Source: Hydrangea macrophylla (taxonomy: Eukaryota > Streptophyta > Magnoliopsida > Cornales > Hydrangeaceae). Taken from it: 64,000 bases of DNA. Shown in pieces: positions 44,237 through 55,429 of this stretch (position 1 is its first letter; each line of letters opens with the position of its first letter). Location: the NCBI GenBank assembly GCA_033977485.1, contig CM066983.1, positions 106,019,080 through 106,083,079 of the forward strand, read 5' to 3'. A program made the translations under genes and the position numbers. Under the pieces are notes generated by a model. That model did no database searches. It saw only the letters and a list, made by a program, of their open reading frames with translations, and was not told the origin of the DNA.

Positions 44237-47200
44237 ATGGTAGGACCCTTGAGAAATCACCAAGCGCGTAATGGAGCACCTATTCCGGAAGGGATGGATC
44301 CAACGGGAATTTTCGAAGCATTTATGCAAAGGATGGAGCATGTGGGGGATACCTATAATCATTCCACCCACCAGAGACCTTTTGCACCCCCGCCACCAAG
44401 ACAGACTGGAGATAAGTTGTTAGCAAATTTTCGTGGGTTACGTCCAGAGAAGTTCGATGGACTAACAGAACCATGGAAAGCGGAACAATGGATAAGAGAA
44501 ATGGAGTTGATATTTGAAGCATTGGAATGCAGCGAACAAGAGAAGCGTCGCCTTGCTACTTTTCAGCTCACTTATGCCGCCGCAGATTGGTGGGAAGCCG
44601 AGCGAGCCATTATTGGGATCGATGCTGCTAAAGCTATGCCATGGGAAACATTCAAAGGACGATTTTTGGAGAAGTATTTCCCAGAGGATGAGAGAGATCA
44701 ACAGGAAAGGAATTTTCTCAATTTGGTACAAGGGGGATGGAATGTCAGGGAATATACAACACAGTTTGAGCGTCTATCCAGATTTGCTCAGCATATGATA
44801 GACACGCCACAGAAGAAGGTGAAGAGATTTCACCAAGGATTGAATCCCCATCTCAGACATATGATGATTGGTCATCTGAATCAATCCTTTGAAGAGATTG
44901 TCAGATTTGCTGCAGGATTAGAGAAGGATGCTTATCCAGCACAACAACCACAGATGAATCGATCTCAGTCATCTAGAAGTTTTCAACATAGGAATTTCCA
45001 TAACTTGCCACCAAGGAATACTCAAGGTTGGAGACCACAGGGAAATTTCCAAGGAAACAAGAGAAACCGGGAAAGAACCAGAAAGCCACAACAGGGCTAT
45101 TCTCGACCCCAACAATATCGCCAGCAAGGATCACAACCGCAGGCACTACTGACAGCGCCGCCAAGCAATAGCGGAGGATGTTTTAATTGCGGAAAGCCAG
45201 GGCACGTTGCCAGATTCTGTACAGCCCCTAGAGTTAATCGCAGAATGGATATTGTCTGTCGGAATTGCAACAAGCCAGGGCACTTGAGCAAGGATTGTCG
45301 TGCACCACAAGGAGGATATTATGGAGCATCAATTCAAGGGATACAAGGACCTCCAGACCAGACAAGGATGAATGCTATTATCCCAGAAGAAGCAGGCTTT
45401 AACGCTGATGAGCAACAACATTTGGAAGGTACGCTTGTACTCTTTCATAGTCCAGTTAAAGTTTTATTTGATACTGGAGCCGCACGTTCATTTATTGCTG
45501 TTAAGATTGTGCGTCAATTGGGTTTAGAACCCCAGACACTTGAGTCAACACTGAATGTTGTGCCACCTTTGGGAGTGACAGTTAAGTTGAGTAAAGTGTG
45601 TAAAGATTGCCCATTGACTTTGGGAGATAGGAATCTTCCTGCAAACTTGGTAGTTCTGTCAATGTCAGGATTTGATGTTATCCTAGGGATGGATTGGTTA
45701 ACTAAGTATGGTGCCAATTTGGATTGCCCTACTAAGACGATTGTTTTTCCGAGACAAGGAAGGCCGACGATTAGATTTCAGTGTCAGCCGACGAGCGACA
45801 TGTTTCTTACGAGTAGTTTGGCTACGATCGAGAGTACAAGTACAGAGCTCACGATGGATCAGATTCCTAGTGTGCAAGACTTTCAGGATGTATTTCAGGA
45901 TATTAAAGGACTTCCACCGAAAAGAGAAATAGACTTCTGTGTGGAACTAGTACCTGGTACATTGCCGATTTCTAAGACTCCATATAGGATGGCACCAACT
46001 GAGATGTTGGAACTAAAGAAGCAAGTTCAGGAACTTGAAGACTTAGGTTTCGTTCGCCTGAGTACGTCACCTTGGGGAGCACCAGTTCTGTTTGTAAAGA
46101 AGAAGGATGGAACACTTCGACTCTGTATGGACTACAGGGAGTTGAACAAGGTTACGATCAAGAATAGATATCCACTTCCTCGGATAGATGACCTATTCGA
46201 CCAGTTACAAGGATCTAGGATCTTTTCCAAGATCGATCTGCGTTCAGGATACCACCAATTGTTAGTTCGACCAGAGGATGTATCGAAGACTGCATTCAGG
46301 ACAAGATACGGGCATTACGAGTTTCTAGTTATGCCTTTTGGATTGACGAATGCGCCAGCGGTATTTATGGACTTAATGAATAGAGTATTCAGACCATATC
46401 TGGATAAATTCATTATAGTGTTCATTGATGATATACTGATCTACTCAAAGACAGAAGAAGATCACAAGAAGCATTTACAGATTGCCTTACAGACACTTCG
46501 AAATAGCAAGTTGTATGCAAAATTCAGCAAGTGTGAGTTTTGGCTACGGGAAGTCAAATTCTTGGGACATGTTATAACTCAGGACGGTATTTCTGTGGAC
46601 TCATCTAAGATTGATGCAGTCTTAAGTTGGAATAGACCGACTAATGCGACAGAAGTAAGAAGTTTTCTTGGATTGGCAGGATATTATAGAAGATTTGTCG
46701 AAGGATTTTCCAAGATAACGGGACCATTGACGAATTTAACAAGGAAGGAGACGAAGTATGAATGGACGGACAAGCATGAGGGTGCATTTCAGGAGTTAAA
46801 AGAGAAATTGACTTCTGCACCGGTACTTGCGATACCTAAGAGTGGAGAAAGATATGTGATCTACAGTGACGCATCGCACCAGGGATTGGGTTGTGTGCTT
46901 ATGCAAGACGGGAATGTTATCGCATATGGATCAAGACAATTGAAGGTACACGAGAAGAATTATCCGACGCATGACCTGGAATTGGCAGCAATAGTGTTTG
47001 CCTTGAAGATTTGGAGACACTATCTCTATGGAGAAAAGTTTGATCTGTTTTCCGATCATAAGAGCTTGAAATATTTGTTCTCTCAAAAGGAGTTGAACAT
47101 GCGACAACGGAGATGGATGGAGTTACTCAAGGACTATGACTTTTCATTGCAATACCATCCGGGTAAAGCAAATATCGTAGCAGATGCTTTGAGCCGTAAA

Positions 47201-48775
47201 CCTCGACTAGTGATCGCTGCATTACTAATTCGAGAATGGCAAGCATTGGAAGTTTTAGCCGAATTCAAGTTTCAGCCAGTGGAACCAATGGAAAGACAAC
47301 ATTTTGGATGTCTGATGGTACAACCAACTTTGATCAGCCGTATCATAGAAGCTCAACAGACAGCAGAGGATTTGAAGTTATGGTTCACCAAGATGACAGC
47401 AAAAGAACCTGATATCTGGAGTGTTAGTACAGATGGAGCTTTACGATGTAAAGGTAGACTCTGTGTACCTGACAAGGAAAATCTCCGGAAGGACATATTG
47501 GATGAAGCTCATAAATCACGGATGACGATTCATCCTGGAGGTACAAAGATGTACAAGGATTTGAAGAGAAATTTTTGGTGGGAAGGAATGAAGCGAGAAG
47601 TGGCTGAATATGTTTCTCAGTGTCTTACTTGTAAACAAGTAAAGGCAGAACATCAGAAACCACCTGGACTTCTACAGCCGTTACCAATTCCTCAATGGAA
47701 ATGGGAACACATCACCATGGATTTTGTGGTAGGATTACCAAAATCGCAGCAAAATCATGACGCTATTTGGGTAATCGTGGATCGACTTACGAAGACAGCA
47801 CATTTTATCGCCTACAGTATGACGTATCCAGTGGAACGATTGAGCCGAATGTATCTGCAACACATAGTACGGTTACACGGAGTACCTGTTTCTATCGTAT
47901 CAAATCGAGATTCGCGCTTTACTGCAGAGTTTTGGAAGAGTCTCCAAACAGCGATGGGAACAACTTTGAACTTGAGTTCAGCTTTTCATCCACAGACCGA
48001 TGGACAGACGGAGAGAGTTAATCAAGTAATGGAAGATATGTTACGAGCTTGTGTCATTGATTTTGAGAATTCTTGGGAGACACACTTACCTCTGATAGAG
48101 TTCGCATACAACAACAGTTATCATTCGAGCATAGGAATGGCGCCGTTCGAAGCTTTGTACGGAAGACCTTGCCGATCACCGCTATGTTGGACTGAAGTCG
48201 GAGATACTCAACTTCTTGGGCCAGAGATGATACGAGAGACTAGTGAGAAGATTCAGATTGTACGTGAGAAGATGAAGACAGCTCAGACCCGACACAAGAG
48301 TTATGCTGACAAGCGACGCAAAGATTTAGAGTTTACCGTTGGAGATCATGTGCTACTCAAAGTTTCTCCTGTTCGAGGCATCGTCAGATTTGGTCAGAAG
48401 AGAGGCAAATTATCGCCACGATTCATCGGACCGTTCGAGATTCTAGAGCGTGTTGGAAAAGTTGCTTATCGCCTAGCATTGCCCCCGAAGATGTCAGGAG
48501 TGCACAACGTTTTCCACATCAGTATGCTGAGGAAATGTGTTCATAACCCAGCGCACGAGATCAACTTTGAGGAGATTGAAATCAACGACAATGTTACGTT
48601 CAACGAAGGACCAGTTCGCATTTTAGATCGTGGAGTCAAGAAGCTCAGGAATAAGAAGATTCCATTAGTCAAGATTCAGTGGAAGCATCATGATGAAGGA
48701 GAAGCTTCGTGGGAGCTAGAGTCAGAGATGCGTGAGAAGTTTCCGTTTTTTTGTTTTAACCCTGTATATTTCTGA
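44237..48775 (+). CDS. Gypsy chromovirus Gag-Pol polyprotein, uninterrupted (1512 aa)
   Basis: A single open frame. The gag domain covers about residues 50-250, with two CCHC zinc knuckles at Cys315 ([14 protein letters not shown]) and Cys341 ([14 protein letters not shown]). Protease Asp412 lies in FDTGAARSF. Reverse transcriptase has its FIDD motif at Asp731-Asp732, and RNase H begins near Asp878. Integrase has an HHCC region, then Asp1162 (ITMDF), Asn1223 and Glu1259, then a chromodomain-like tail from about residue 1480 ([16 protein letters not shown]). Position 1223 should be the second catalytic Asp: the spacing to Glu1259 is the canonical 35 residues and the sequence reads SNRDSRF where relatives have SDRDxxF. 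Although open throughout, the element's integrase is therefore probably inactive. The start is the ATG at 44237, just after a candidate splice acceptor. Confidence 0.9.
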   Translation: MVGPLRNHQARNGAPIPEGMDPTGIFEAFMQRMEHVGDTYNHSTHQRPFAPPPPRQTGDKLLANFRGLRPEKFDGLTEPWKAEQWIREMELIFEALECSEQEKRRLATFQLTYAAADWWEAERAIIGIDAAKAMPWETFKGRFLEKYFPEDERDQQERNFLNLVQGGWNVREYTTQFERLSRFAQHMIDTPQKKVKRFHQGLNPHLRHMMIGHLNQSFEEIVRFAAGLEKDAYPAQQPQMNRSQSSRSFQHRNFHNLPPRNTQGWRPQGNFQGNKRNRERTRKPQQGYSRPQQYRQQGSQPQALLTAPPSNSGGCFNCGKPGHVARFCTAPRVNRRMDIVCRNCNKPGHLSKDCRAPQGGYYGASIQGIQGPPDQTRMNAIIPEEAGFNADEQQHLEGTLVLFHSPVKVLFDTGAARSFIAVKIVRQLGLEPQTLESTLNVVPPLGVTVKLSKVCKDCPLTLGDRNLPANLVVLSMSGFDVILGMDWLTKYGANLDCPTKTIVFPRQGRPTIRFQCQPTSDMFLTSSLATIESTSTELTMDQIPSVQDFQDVFQDIKGLPPKREIDFCVELVPGTLPISKTPYRMAPTEMLELKKQVQELEDLGFVRLSTSPWGAPVLFVKKKDGTLRLCMDYRELNKVTIKNRYPLPRIDDLFDQLQGSRIFSKIDLRSGYHQLLVRPEDVSKTAFRTRYGHYEFLVMPFGLTNAPAVFMDLMNRVFRPYLDKFIIVFIDDILIYSKTEEDHKKHLQIALQTLRNSKLYAKFSKCEFWLREVKFLGHVITQDGISVDSSKIDAVLSWNRPTNATEVRSFLGLAGYYRRFVEGFSKITGPLTNLTRKETKYEWTDKHEGAFQELKEKLTSAPVLAIPKSGERYVIYSDASHQGLGCVLMQDGNVIAYGSRQLKVHEKNYPTHDLELAAIVFALKIWRHYLYGEKFDLFSDHKSLKYLFSQKELNMRQRRWMELLKDYDFSLQYHPGKANIVADALSRKPRLVIAALLIREWQALEVLAEFKFQPVEPMERQHFGCLMVQPTLISRIIEAQQTAEDLKLWFTKMTAKEPDIWSVSTDGALRCKGRLCVPDKENLRKDILDEAHKSRMTIHPGGTKMYKDLKRNFWWEGMKREVAEYVSQCLTCKQVKAEHQKPPGLLQPLPIPQWKWEHITMDFVVGLPKSQQNHDAIWVIVDRLTKTAHFIAYSMTYPVERLSRMYLQHIVRLHGVPVSIVSNRDSRFTAEFWKSLQTAMGTTLNLSSAFHPQTDGQTERVNQVMEDMLRACVIDFENSWETHLPLIEFAYNNSYHSSIGMAPFEALYGRPCRSPLCWTEVGDTQLLGPEMIRETSEKIQIVREKMKTAQTRHKSYADKRRKDLEFTVGDHVLLKVSPVRGIVRFGQKRGKLSPRFIGPFEILERVGKVAYRLALPPKMSGVHNVFHISMLRKCVHNPAHEINFEEIEINDNVTFNEGPVRILDRGVKKLRNKKIPLVKIQWKHHDEGEASWELESEMREKFPFFCFNPVYF

Positions 48776-48811
48776 TTTCGAGGACGAAATCTTTTGTTGG
48801 GTGGTGGATGA

Positions 48812-49749
48812 TGTAATACCCCGTATTTTCAATAAATATTTAATGCAGAGAGATTCTATATACTTCACTTGACCATTCAAGAAATTTCATCTTCGATCGA
48901 TCGAAGCTAGTTCGAGCGATCGAGACCCTTCAGTTCAAGCGATCGAACCCTTTTCGAGCGATCGAAAACCCTACCGACATAAATTTAATACGTGGTCCCC
49001 ACTTCAATCGATCAAACTGTTTTCAATCGATCTAACCTGACCGATCTGAGTTCGAGCGATCGAACATACTTCGATCGATCGAACGTGTAATGATTTGAAT
49101 CCCAGTTTTCGCGCAGAAACGGCCACCTGCACCCCATCCTCTCATATATATACACTGCATTCGTGTGTGTGGTGGGTTTGCTGAACCCTTGTAGCAAGAG
49201 AGAGTTGAGAGTGTGTGTGCTTGTGTGTTGGTATACATATATATACACATACCTTCATATATCTATATATATATACACACACATATCTATATATATACAC
49301 TCAGCAGAGAAGAGAAGAAGGAGAAGAAGAAGAACAAGAAGAGAGGAGGAGACAGAGAGAGACAGAAGAGACGAAGAAAGGAACAGAGAGAGAGGCCGCC
49401 ATTAAAGCTTCGGAGCTAAAGCTTACCCAAACGCGCCCTTACGACTTGTGGTGAGTTCCAAACTCACTCGGTATCTTAGTCATGATGTTTTACATATTCT
49501 GGACGTATAAATTATAACCCAAACATCCCTTAGCACATTCTGCACGTTCACTGGCAGAATCTGTAGAAGACGAAGTTCGATCGATCGAACTGAGTTCAAT
49601 CGATCGAACAACAGAGTCACAATCGATCGAACTGAGTTCAATCGATCGAACAGCAGAGTCCCAATCGATCGAACTGAGTTCAATCGATCGAACATCCCTG
49701 AGTTCAATCAATCGAGAATACTTCAATCGATCGAGACTACATTCACTTC
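48812..49749 (+). repeat. Truncated 3' LTR of the second Gypsy element
   Basis: It matches 40401-41340 almost exactly, including the upstream palindrome cluster and the TATA box, then stops within the second palindrome array. Unrelated DNA follows from about 49750. The break suggests a deletion that also removed the 3' end of the third UGT. Confidence 0.9.
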
Positions 49750-51268
49750 CCAAATAGCTTAAAGAGTAAGAGTGCATCAAATCAAAAGCAATTGCAATAG
49801 AAAACAAATGCAAACAAAAATAATAAAAACAGATTCATGCACTTGACCACCAGAGATCATATAAAATTTTCACATACACCCCCACACTTACTAATCTCTG
49901 AAAATATTTATTTCTAAAGCAGTCAATTAATTTCTGATCATTAAAACTCTTGAAACATCCTAACTCAAAAATCCTAGAATTAAACCATCTTGTGTGTTGG
50001 TTCTTTTTTTTTCTTTTTATCAGATGATGTAGATGTTGAGAAAAGAATACTCTGATATACGAATCATTAGAAACTTATCAATCTGGCCTAATATGGGCCA
50101 ACGTTGGTTCAGCCATTGACTGATCTTCCTACCAAACTGCATGCCCACATGTTTATTGCCAGGACAATATACAAATATTGGTTTTAATAAATATTCCTCT
50201 AGTTAATTGACAGATCACTTCTCAAAAAAAAAAAAAAATTTGAAAGATCAATTTTTTTTTTTTTTTTTTTGGGAAGTGATTGTGAACACGTGATTACTCC
50301 ATATTTATGAGATATTTAGTTAATGGGATTGCATAAAATAGTCGGAATGTGACTGTCACACAAAATGAACATATATTTGTATATAAAGCGATTATATATG
50401 AACTGATTACTCCGTATTTCACGAGAAATGATTCTACTTATACTGCCGATCACTATGACTGCTCAGTTATTGAGGGGACTATAAGTAAAATTCATCATAA
50501 CAGTCTTGGGTCTTGACGTTCACAATAGATGGTTTCGCGTAAAATAGTATGCTTTTCAATGTACTTTTACTTTGGGATTAAAAAAAAAAATTAATGTTAT
50601 GCTTTTCAAATTTTTATTGTAAAAGTGTTTTTTAAATAATGTGGCAGTAAAACTACGTAACATCAAAATTCAATTGGTCCCACTGTAATTAGACTTAGCC
50701 CTACTGTGAGATAAAAATTTAAAAATCATAGCATTACTTAAAAAAAAAAAATCATGCCACAATGGCCTATCATATTTGACACAATGGCCACAATGGCATA
50801 GCATTACTGAGAAAGCATAGCATTACGTTTTATCATATGAGAAATAGATTTACCCTATGGTCCCTATCATATTTGACACAATGGCCACAAAAATCATGCC
50901 ACCTCATTACTGTGGATAGTACCAAGTCATCATTTTTTGTGCAGAGTATGACAAACATGTAGCATTTCTCAACATGTAAACAAAGACTGATTGGAGAGCA
51001 CAAATGAGAGTTTTTCACCTCCCCTGTCAATTTGGCGGACATATTTTTCAAATTCTTCTTCTTTTAATTTTTTTTTTTAAATTCATCAATGTTTTTAAAG
51101 TCAGCAATTTCAATTTATGATTTCTGTCAAAAAAAAATTTGTTTAGTTGCAAGTTGAATTTGTGATTTTCACACAAATTTTTTTTTTTTTTTTTTTACGG
51201 AAGTCGTTAATTGAAATTGTAACCTTTTTTTCCTGATAAATTTAATAAATGAATTGAAAAACAATAAT
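49750..51268. other. Intergenic, no gene seen
   Basis: AT-rich, with poly(A) and poly(T) runs near 50225-50272, 50580 and 51178-51196. A short block ATCATATTTGACACAATGGC occurs twice (about 50768 and 50867), a local duplication. No coding, RNA or known transposon signature was found. Confidence 0.5.
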
Positions 51269-51428
51269 GATAGGTACATAACGAATTGTACAAACGTGCA
51301 GTACATGGTTGAACCTTGTGCTGAAAAGCTTGTAGACACAAAAAGGTGTGTGTAAGCTTTTCAACACAAAATCCAACCATGTGTTACACGTTTATACAAT
51401 TCATTATACAATTAGTTGTTTACCTATC
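51269..51428. repeat. Foldback MITE, 160 bp
   Basis: The ends GATAGGTA and TACCTATC are inverted. Longer inner arms (AATTGTACAAACGTG with CACGTTTATACAATT; TACATGGTTGAACCTTGTG with CAAAATCCAACCATGTG; AAAAGCTT with AAGCTTTT) pair through most of the element. The family is not identified. Confidence 0.65.
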
Positions 51429-51444
51429 ATTACTCATTGAAAAA

Positions 51445-51610
51445 GGGTAATATTATTGTCACTCCATCATTGAACTAAGACACTCCATAATACCGCTCTT
51501 AAAACATGTGGTACCATACATGTCATACATTACATATATAATACCACATACTCTGAGAGTGGTACTATAAAATGCATTAGTTCAATAACGGAGTGGCAAT
51601 AACAATTCCC
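51445..51610. mobile_element. Mutator-type MITE with 9-bp target duplication
   Basis: 166 bp between perfect ATTGAAAAA duplications (51436-51444 and 51611-51619). The termini GGGTAATATTATTGTCACTC and GAGTGGCAATAACAATTCCC are inverted and continue through the TTGAACTAA block. It is unrelated in sequence to the Mutator-type MITE at 17621. Confidence 0.75.
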
Positions 51611-51619
51611 ATTGAAAAA

Positions 51620-52667
51620 ACTGATTAATTCGATAAATATGACTGTCCAATTGACGGTACACGCCAAAAATTCGCACTCATGACTTCAAATTCCACATCA
51701 GACAGACTTGCAGTTTTAACTTTGTACCATATACACATCCATGCTTATGGAGTCCCTTACGTCATCACAAACAGTTTGGAGAAGATTTTTTATTTTGAGA
51801 GAGTACCAGTTGGAGAAGCTTTTGAAAAGGATAATTACATTTTTGTCAAATTTTTTGTATAAAATTTGATAGTCAATCTATTACTTTTTTTTAAATTAAA
51901 AAATATCAGCAATTATTAAAAAAAAAAATTAAAAACCATCAACAAAATTAAAAAAATTTAAAATTTGAATTGTTATTTTTGTATTTTAGTCTATTTTATA
52001 TTTTTAACATTGTGAACTTGCACTTAAATATTATGATGATTGCTCTCAACATTTGAAAGACTTACTCCCAACGTTGTGAAGAGTTGGACTCGACTTTAAG
52101 ACGAGTTGCTCTCTACGTTTTGAAGAGTTGCTCCCAACATTTGAAATAACTGCTCCGCAATATCATGTAAAATTTGGTGATTTTTTTATTTTACGAAAAA
52201 AGTAATCAACTAATTTTTAAATTCTATAAAAAAAAATAACTAAAAGTTAATTATCCCAAAATGAAATTGTACTCCTATCTAAATCTTTTACATCGAATCG
52301 AAGTGTACAAAATGACTTGTACAAACTTCAAATTTCAGCCAAATCACATATGCATCCAAATATTTTTATTTCTTATTTTGTGTATACAAATTATATTTTC
52401 TCTATGTCTACGCCTCTCTTCTTCTTGTTTTTTTTTAATAAAGAGAGGGTGACTCTTTAGAGAATTTTTGTATATATATAATATCAAATTTGGTGCACGT
52501 GCCATTTTAATAAAAGGAGCAATTTTTGAAATGAGAAGTTGGTTGTACCGTACTACAAGTTTCTTATTGTTTAAATTTTTTATTTTTTTTCAATGGGACA
52601 AGAAGTTTCTATCTCATGAGACTTCAGAGTGTCCCCAAGAAAGAGTCCCAGAGAAGTTTGTTGAACA
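51620..52667. other. Intergenic, no gene seen
   Basis: AT-rich DNA. The piece near 52070-52150 repeats a GAGTTGCTC-like word several times. Nothing is recognised as coding. Confidence 0.45.
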
Positions 52668-52811
52668 GAACAACTGATTAGGATAGGTGTAAACTGGGTA
52701 GCCAATTAAGAAATTACAGTAGATATTTTCAAGAACAAACAAGAACAACTGATTAGGATAGGTGTAAACTGGGTAGCCAATTAAGAAATTACAGTAGATA
52801 TTTTCAAGAAG
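52668..52811. repeat. Perfect 75-bp tandem duplication
   Basis: GAACAACTGATTAGG begins at 52668 and again at 52743, and about 68 following bases are identical. Two recent copies only; no gene involved. Confidence 0.85.
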
Positions 52812-52872
52812 AAACAAGAAGCAGAACAGGAAAAAAGAAAAAGAAAAGCAAAGAGTAATGTATATGAGAGCA

Positions 52873-52999
52873 TGGATCCTGAGGCACTTTGTGGGCAGCA
52901 CCGATATGGTGCTTGCAAGACCACACATACACACAAATGTGGTCCTACAAAGTACAAACGTCTCCACATTGGTGCTGCCTACAAGCAAAATCGAGGATC
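52873..52999. repeat. Hairpin-forming inverted repeat of about 125 bp
   Basis: GGATCCT and TTGTGGGCAGCACCGATATG on the left pair imperfectly with CATTGGTGCTGCCTACAA and AGGATCC on the right. A smaller nested hairpin (ACCACACAT / AAATGTGGT) lies in the loop. It could be a small MITE or, less likely, a microRNA-like precursor. Confidence 0.5.
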
Positions 53000-53318
53000 C
53001 TTGGTCAATATATATTTACATGGGTAAGTATATTGTGAGAAGTTCATCATATAAAAAGTGGATTTTAACTATTAGATGAGCATCTGACAATAAATACATC
53101 TTCAGATTTTTGGGAATCTTATGACCATATGTTCATCCAACAGTTAAAACCCGCATTCTCACACAAAGAACTGCTCATTATAAACTTGACCTATTTACAT
53201 AGACAGCTGCCAAATCCATTAATTGCGGGCCTTAGATGGTTGTATGTATCTATGATAGGTCCCTCTCATTTTACTGGTGTGGCATGTGACAGTCGACCTG
53301 AATATAAACTCTCTTTTG

Positions 53319-53345
53319 TATATTATATATATATATATATATATA
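53319..53345 (+). promoter_or_regulatory. Candidate TATA region of the distal UGT gene
   Basis: An (AT)n tract followed by ACACACAC, about 80-105 bp upstream of the ATG at 53424. It may act as the TATA element, although a microsatellite makes the assignment uncertain. Confidence 0.35.
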
Positions 53346-53423
53346 CACACACATTGCTAATATGCTATAGAGAGAGACTGAGAGCTTGAAACACCTCCTT
53401 AAAAACTACCAAGCTTTTCTACC

Positions 53424-54902
53424 ATGGCTTCCATTAATGCAAAAGAGCTTCACTTCCTTGTGATTCCTCTAATGTCCCAAAGCCATCTCATCCCTATGAC
53501 TGACTTTGCCAAATTAATTGCACAAAGAGGCCTCAAAGTTACTATAATTACTACACCCCTCAATGCCATAAGGTTCAAAGGACTAATTGACCGTGCCATA
53601 AGATCAAACCTCAAAATCCAACTTGTACCACTTAGATTTCCATCCCAAGAGGCCGGTCTGCCCGAGGGATGTGAAAACTTGGACTCTCTCACTTCCCCCG
53701 ATTTGGTCAAGAAATTCTTTGTGGCAAGTGGTTTGTTACAAGAATCATTGGAAAATTTGATTGAAAAGTTAGAGCCAAGACCAAATAGTATCATTTCCAC
53801 CAATGTTCTTACTTGGACTTCAGAAATTGCTCGAAAATTCGACATCCCAAGGTTTGTGTTCCACGCGAATTCTTGCTTTTCTATTGTGTGCTCGAAGAAA
53901 ATCTCAAGTACCAATGTCCTTAATAGAGTTAATTCGGATTCAGAGTTGTTTTTAGTGCCAGACATGCCTCATAGAATTGAGTTCACTAAGGCTCAATTGC
54001 CGGATGTAATGAGGACAGACTCGAGTGGATTGAAGAGTATTTTTGACAAAATGAGAGAGGTTGAGCTTTTAGCACATGGGGTTTTAGTGAATACTTTTGC
54101 AGAGTTGGAATCAAGTTATGTTGAGGAATACAAGAAAGTGGTAAAGAATTTATGGTGCATCGGACCGGTTTCATTGTGCAATAAAGAGATTTCAGACAAG
54201 TTTGATAGGGGAAACAAGGCATCCATTGATGAAAACAATTGTGTGAAGTGGCTTGATTCAATGAATCCAAGCTCAGTTGTTTATGCTTGCTTTGGTAGTC
54301 TATGTCACATCTCACACCTTCAATTAATTGAAATTGGTTTGGGATTGGAAGCCTCGAATCAACCATTCGTTTGGGTGATCAGAGAAGACAATCTTTTGGA
54401 AGAGACAGACAAGTGGTTAAAAGAAGAGAGATTCGAGGAGAGGATTAAATATAAAGGTTTGATAATCCGCGGATGGGCACCCCAAGTTTTGATATTGTCT
54501 CATCCGGCTATCGGAGGGTTCTTGACGCATTGCGGGTGGAATTCCGCATTGGAATGTGTGTGCGCAGGCGTGCCAATGATAACGTGGCCTATGTTTGCTG
54601 AGCAATTTTATAATGAGAAGTTTGTTGTGGATGTACTAAAGATTGGAGTTAGAATTGGGGTTGAGGTTTGTATGCAATGGGATGAAGAAGAGAATGGAGA
54701 GGTTTTGGTGAAAATGGAACAAATAAAGGAAGCTATAGGACACCTTATGGAAGGAGATGATGGAGGAGAGATAAGAAACAGAGCTAGAGAGGTAGGAGAG
54801 ATGGCAAAGAAGGAAAGTGAAGAAGGAGGATCTTCTTACTTAAATATAGAAGGGATGATTCAAAGTGTAATGCAATCAATTCAACACAAGAGGGGTGAAT
54901 AG
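53424..54902 (+). CDS. UDP-glycosyltransferase, UGT73-like, intact, catalytic Asp replaced
   Basis: 492 residues in one exon, a divergent paralogue of the gene at 3256 in the same orientation. Kept features are His21 (PLMSQSH), the LPEGCE motif near residues 79-84, the PHRIEFTKAQLP-like region and a complete PSPG box at about residues 351-394 ([16 protein letters not shown], final Gln in FAEQ). The notable change is in the segment that carries the His partner: paralogues read IIAD (Asp127), whereas this protein reads IIST, placing Thr126 at the aspartate position. Plant family-1 enzymes normally use a His-Asp pair to activate the acceptor hydroxyl, so activity may be reduced, altered or lost. 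The frame is fully open, with no sign of decay. The acceptor is unknown. Confidence 0.93.
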   Translation: MASINAKELHFLVIPLMSQSHLIPMTDFAKLIAQRGLKVTIITTPLNAIRFKGLIDRAIRSNLKIQLVPLRFPSQEAGLPEGCENLDSLTSPDLVKKFFVASGLLQESLENLIEKLEPRPNSIISTNVLTWTSEIARKFDIPRFVFHANSCFSIVCSKKISSTNVLNRVNSDSELFLVPDMPHRIEFTKAQLPDVMRTDSSGLKSIFDKMREVELLAHGVLVNTFAELESSYVEEYKKVVKNLWCIGPVSLCNKEISDKFDRGNKASIDENNCVKWLDSMNPSSVVYACFGSLCHISHLQLIEIGLGLEASNQPFVWVIREDNLLEETDKWLKEERFEERIKYKGLIIRGWAPQVLILSHPAIGGFLTHCGWNSALECVCAGVPMITWPMFAEQFYNEKFVVDVLKIGVRIGVEVCMQWDEEENGEVLVKMEQIKEAIGHLMEGDDGGEIRNRAREVGEMAKKESEEGGSSYLNIEGMIQSVMQSIQHKRGE

Positions 54903-55429
54903 ATGTAGTATTAGTTCCTAAAATATGACAATCATGGTTGAAATCCTTGGTTGTCTTGTTAGCTGATTTTCTTTCCTAGTGGAAACCTTGTAGTAATGTC
55001 CAAGCTAGGGTTGTGTTACAACTAGAAAGTTTCACACTACACATTCATGGTACGTAATTGTACACTAAGAGACTACTTGGGAAGTCTGAGTCAATTATGT
55101 GGTTCATAAGTGAATTAGTTCTATATATTCATGCATTTGGTAAATGCTTTCTTCTTCTTTCTTTTTTCCATAAGAGTCCGTGCTAGATCCCAAATCATTC
55201 TTAAAACAGATTATTGTCAAATCAAGATGATGTTGATTTTCAAATAAATAGAGAATGAGAACTGGGCTAAACCCGATCTACTTAATGTAACCGGTTTAAT
55301 ATACTTATTGTATGTTGTGATAGCCAATGTAATACTTGATGTGGTCATATTCTTCCCTAAAGCTTCTAGTAAAGCAAAACCAGAGAGCTAGCTGAACCTC
55401 ATTCGTGGATGTCATTTTCATTATGTGCA
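54903..55429. other. Intergenic, 3' flank of the distal UGT
   Basis: No gene is visible. It leads into the palindrome array beginning near 55430. Confidence 0.5.

Larger units (their letters stand above)
40401..49749 (+). mobile_element. Ty3/gypsy chromovirus with an extra acidic ORF and a truncated 3' LTR
   Basis: The 5' LTR (2297 bp), an exact TGGTATCAGAGC primer site, an upstream ORF, a continuous Gag-Pol frame and the first 938 bp of the 3' LTR are present; the rest of that LTR and any right target duplication are missing. Over the 938 shared bases I count about eight substitutions and one indel by eye (under 1 percent), so insertion was recent, perhaps a few hundred thousand years ago at the usual plant rate. 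Its C-terminal chromodomain-like segment groups it with chromoviruses. Confidence 0.9.
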
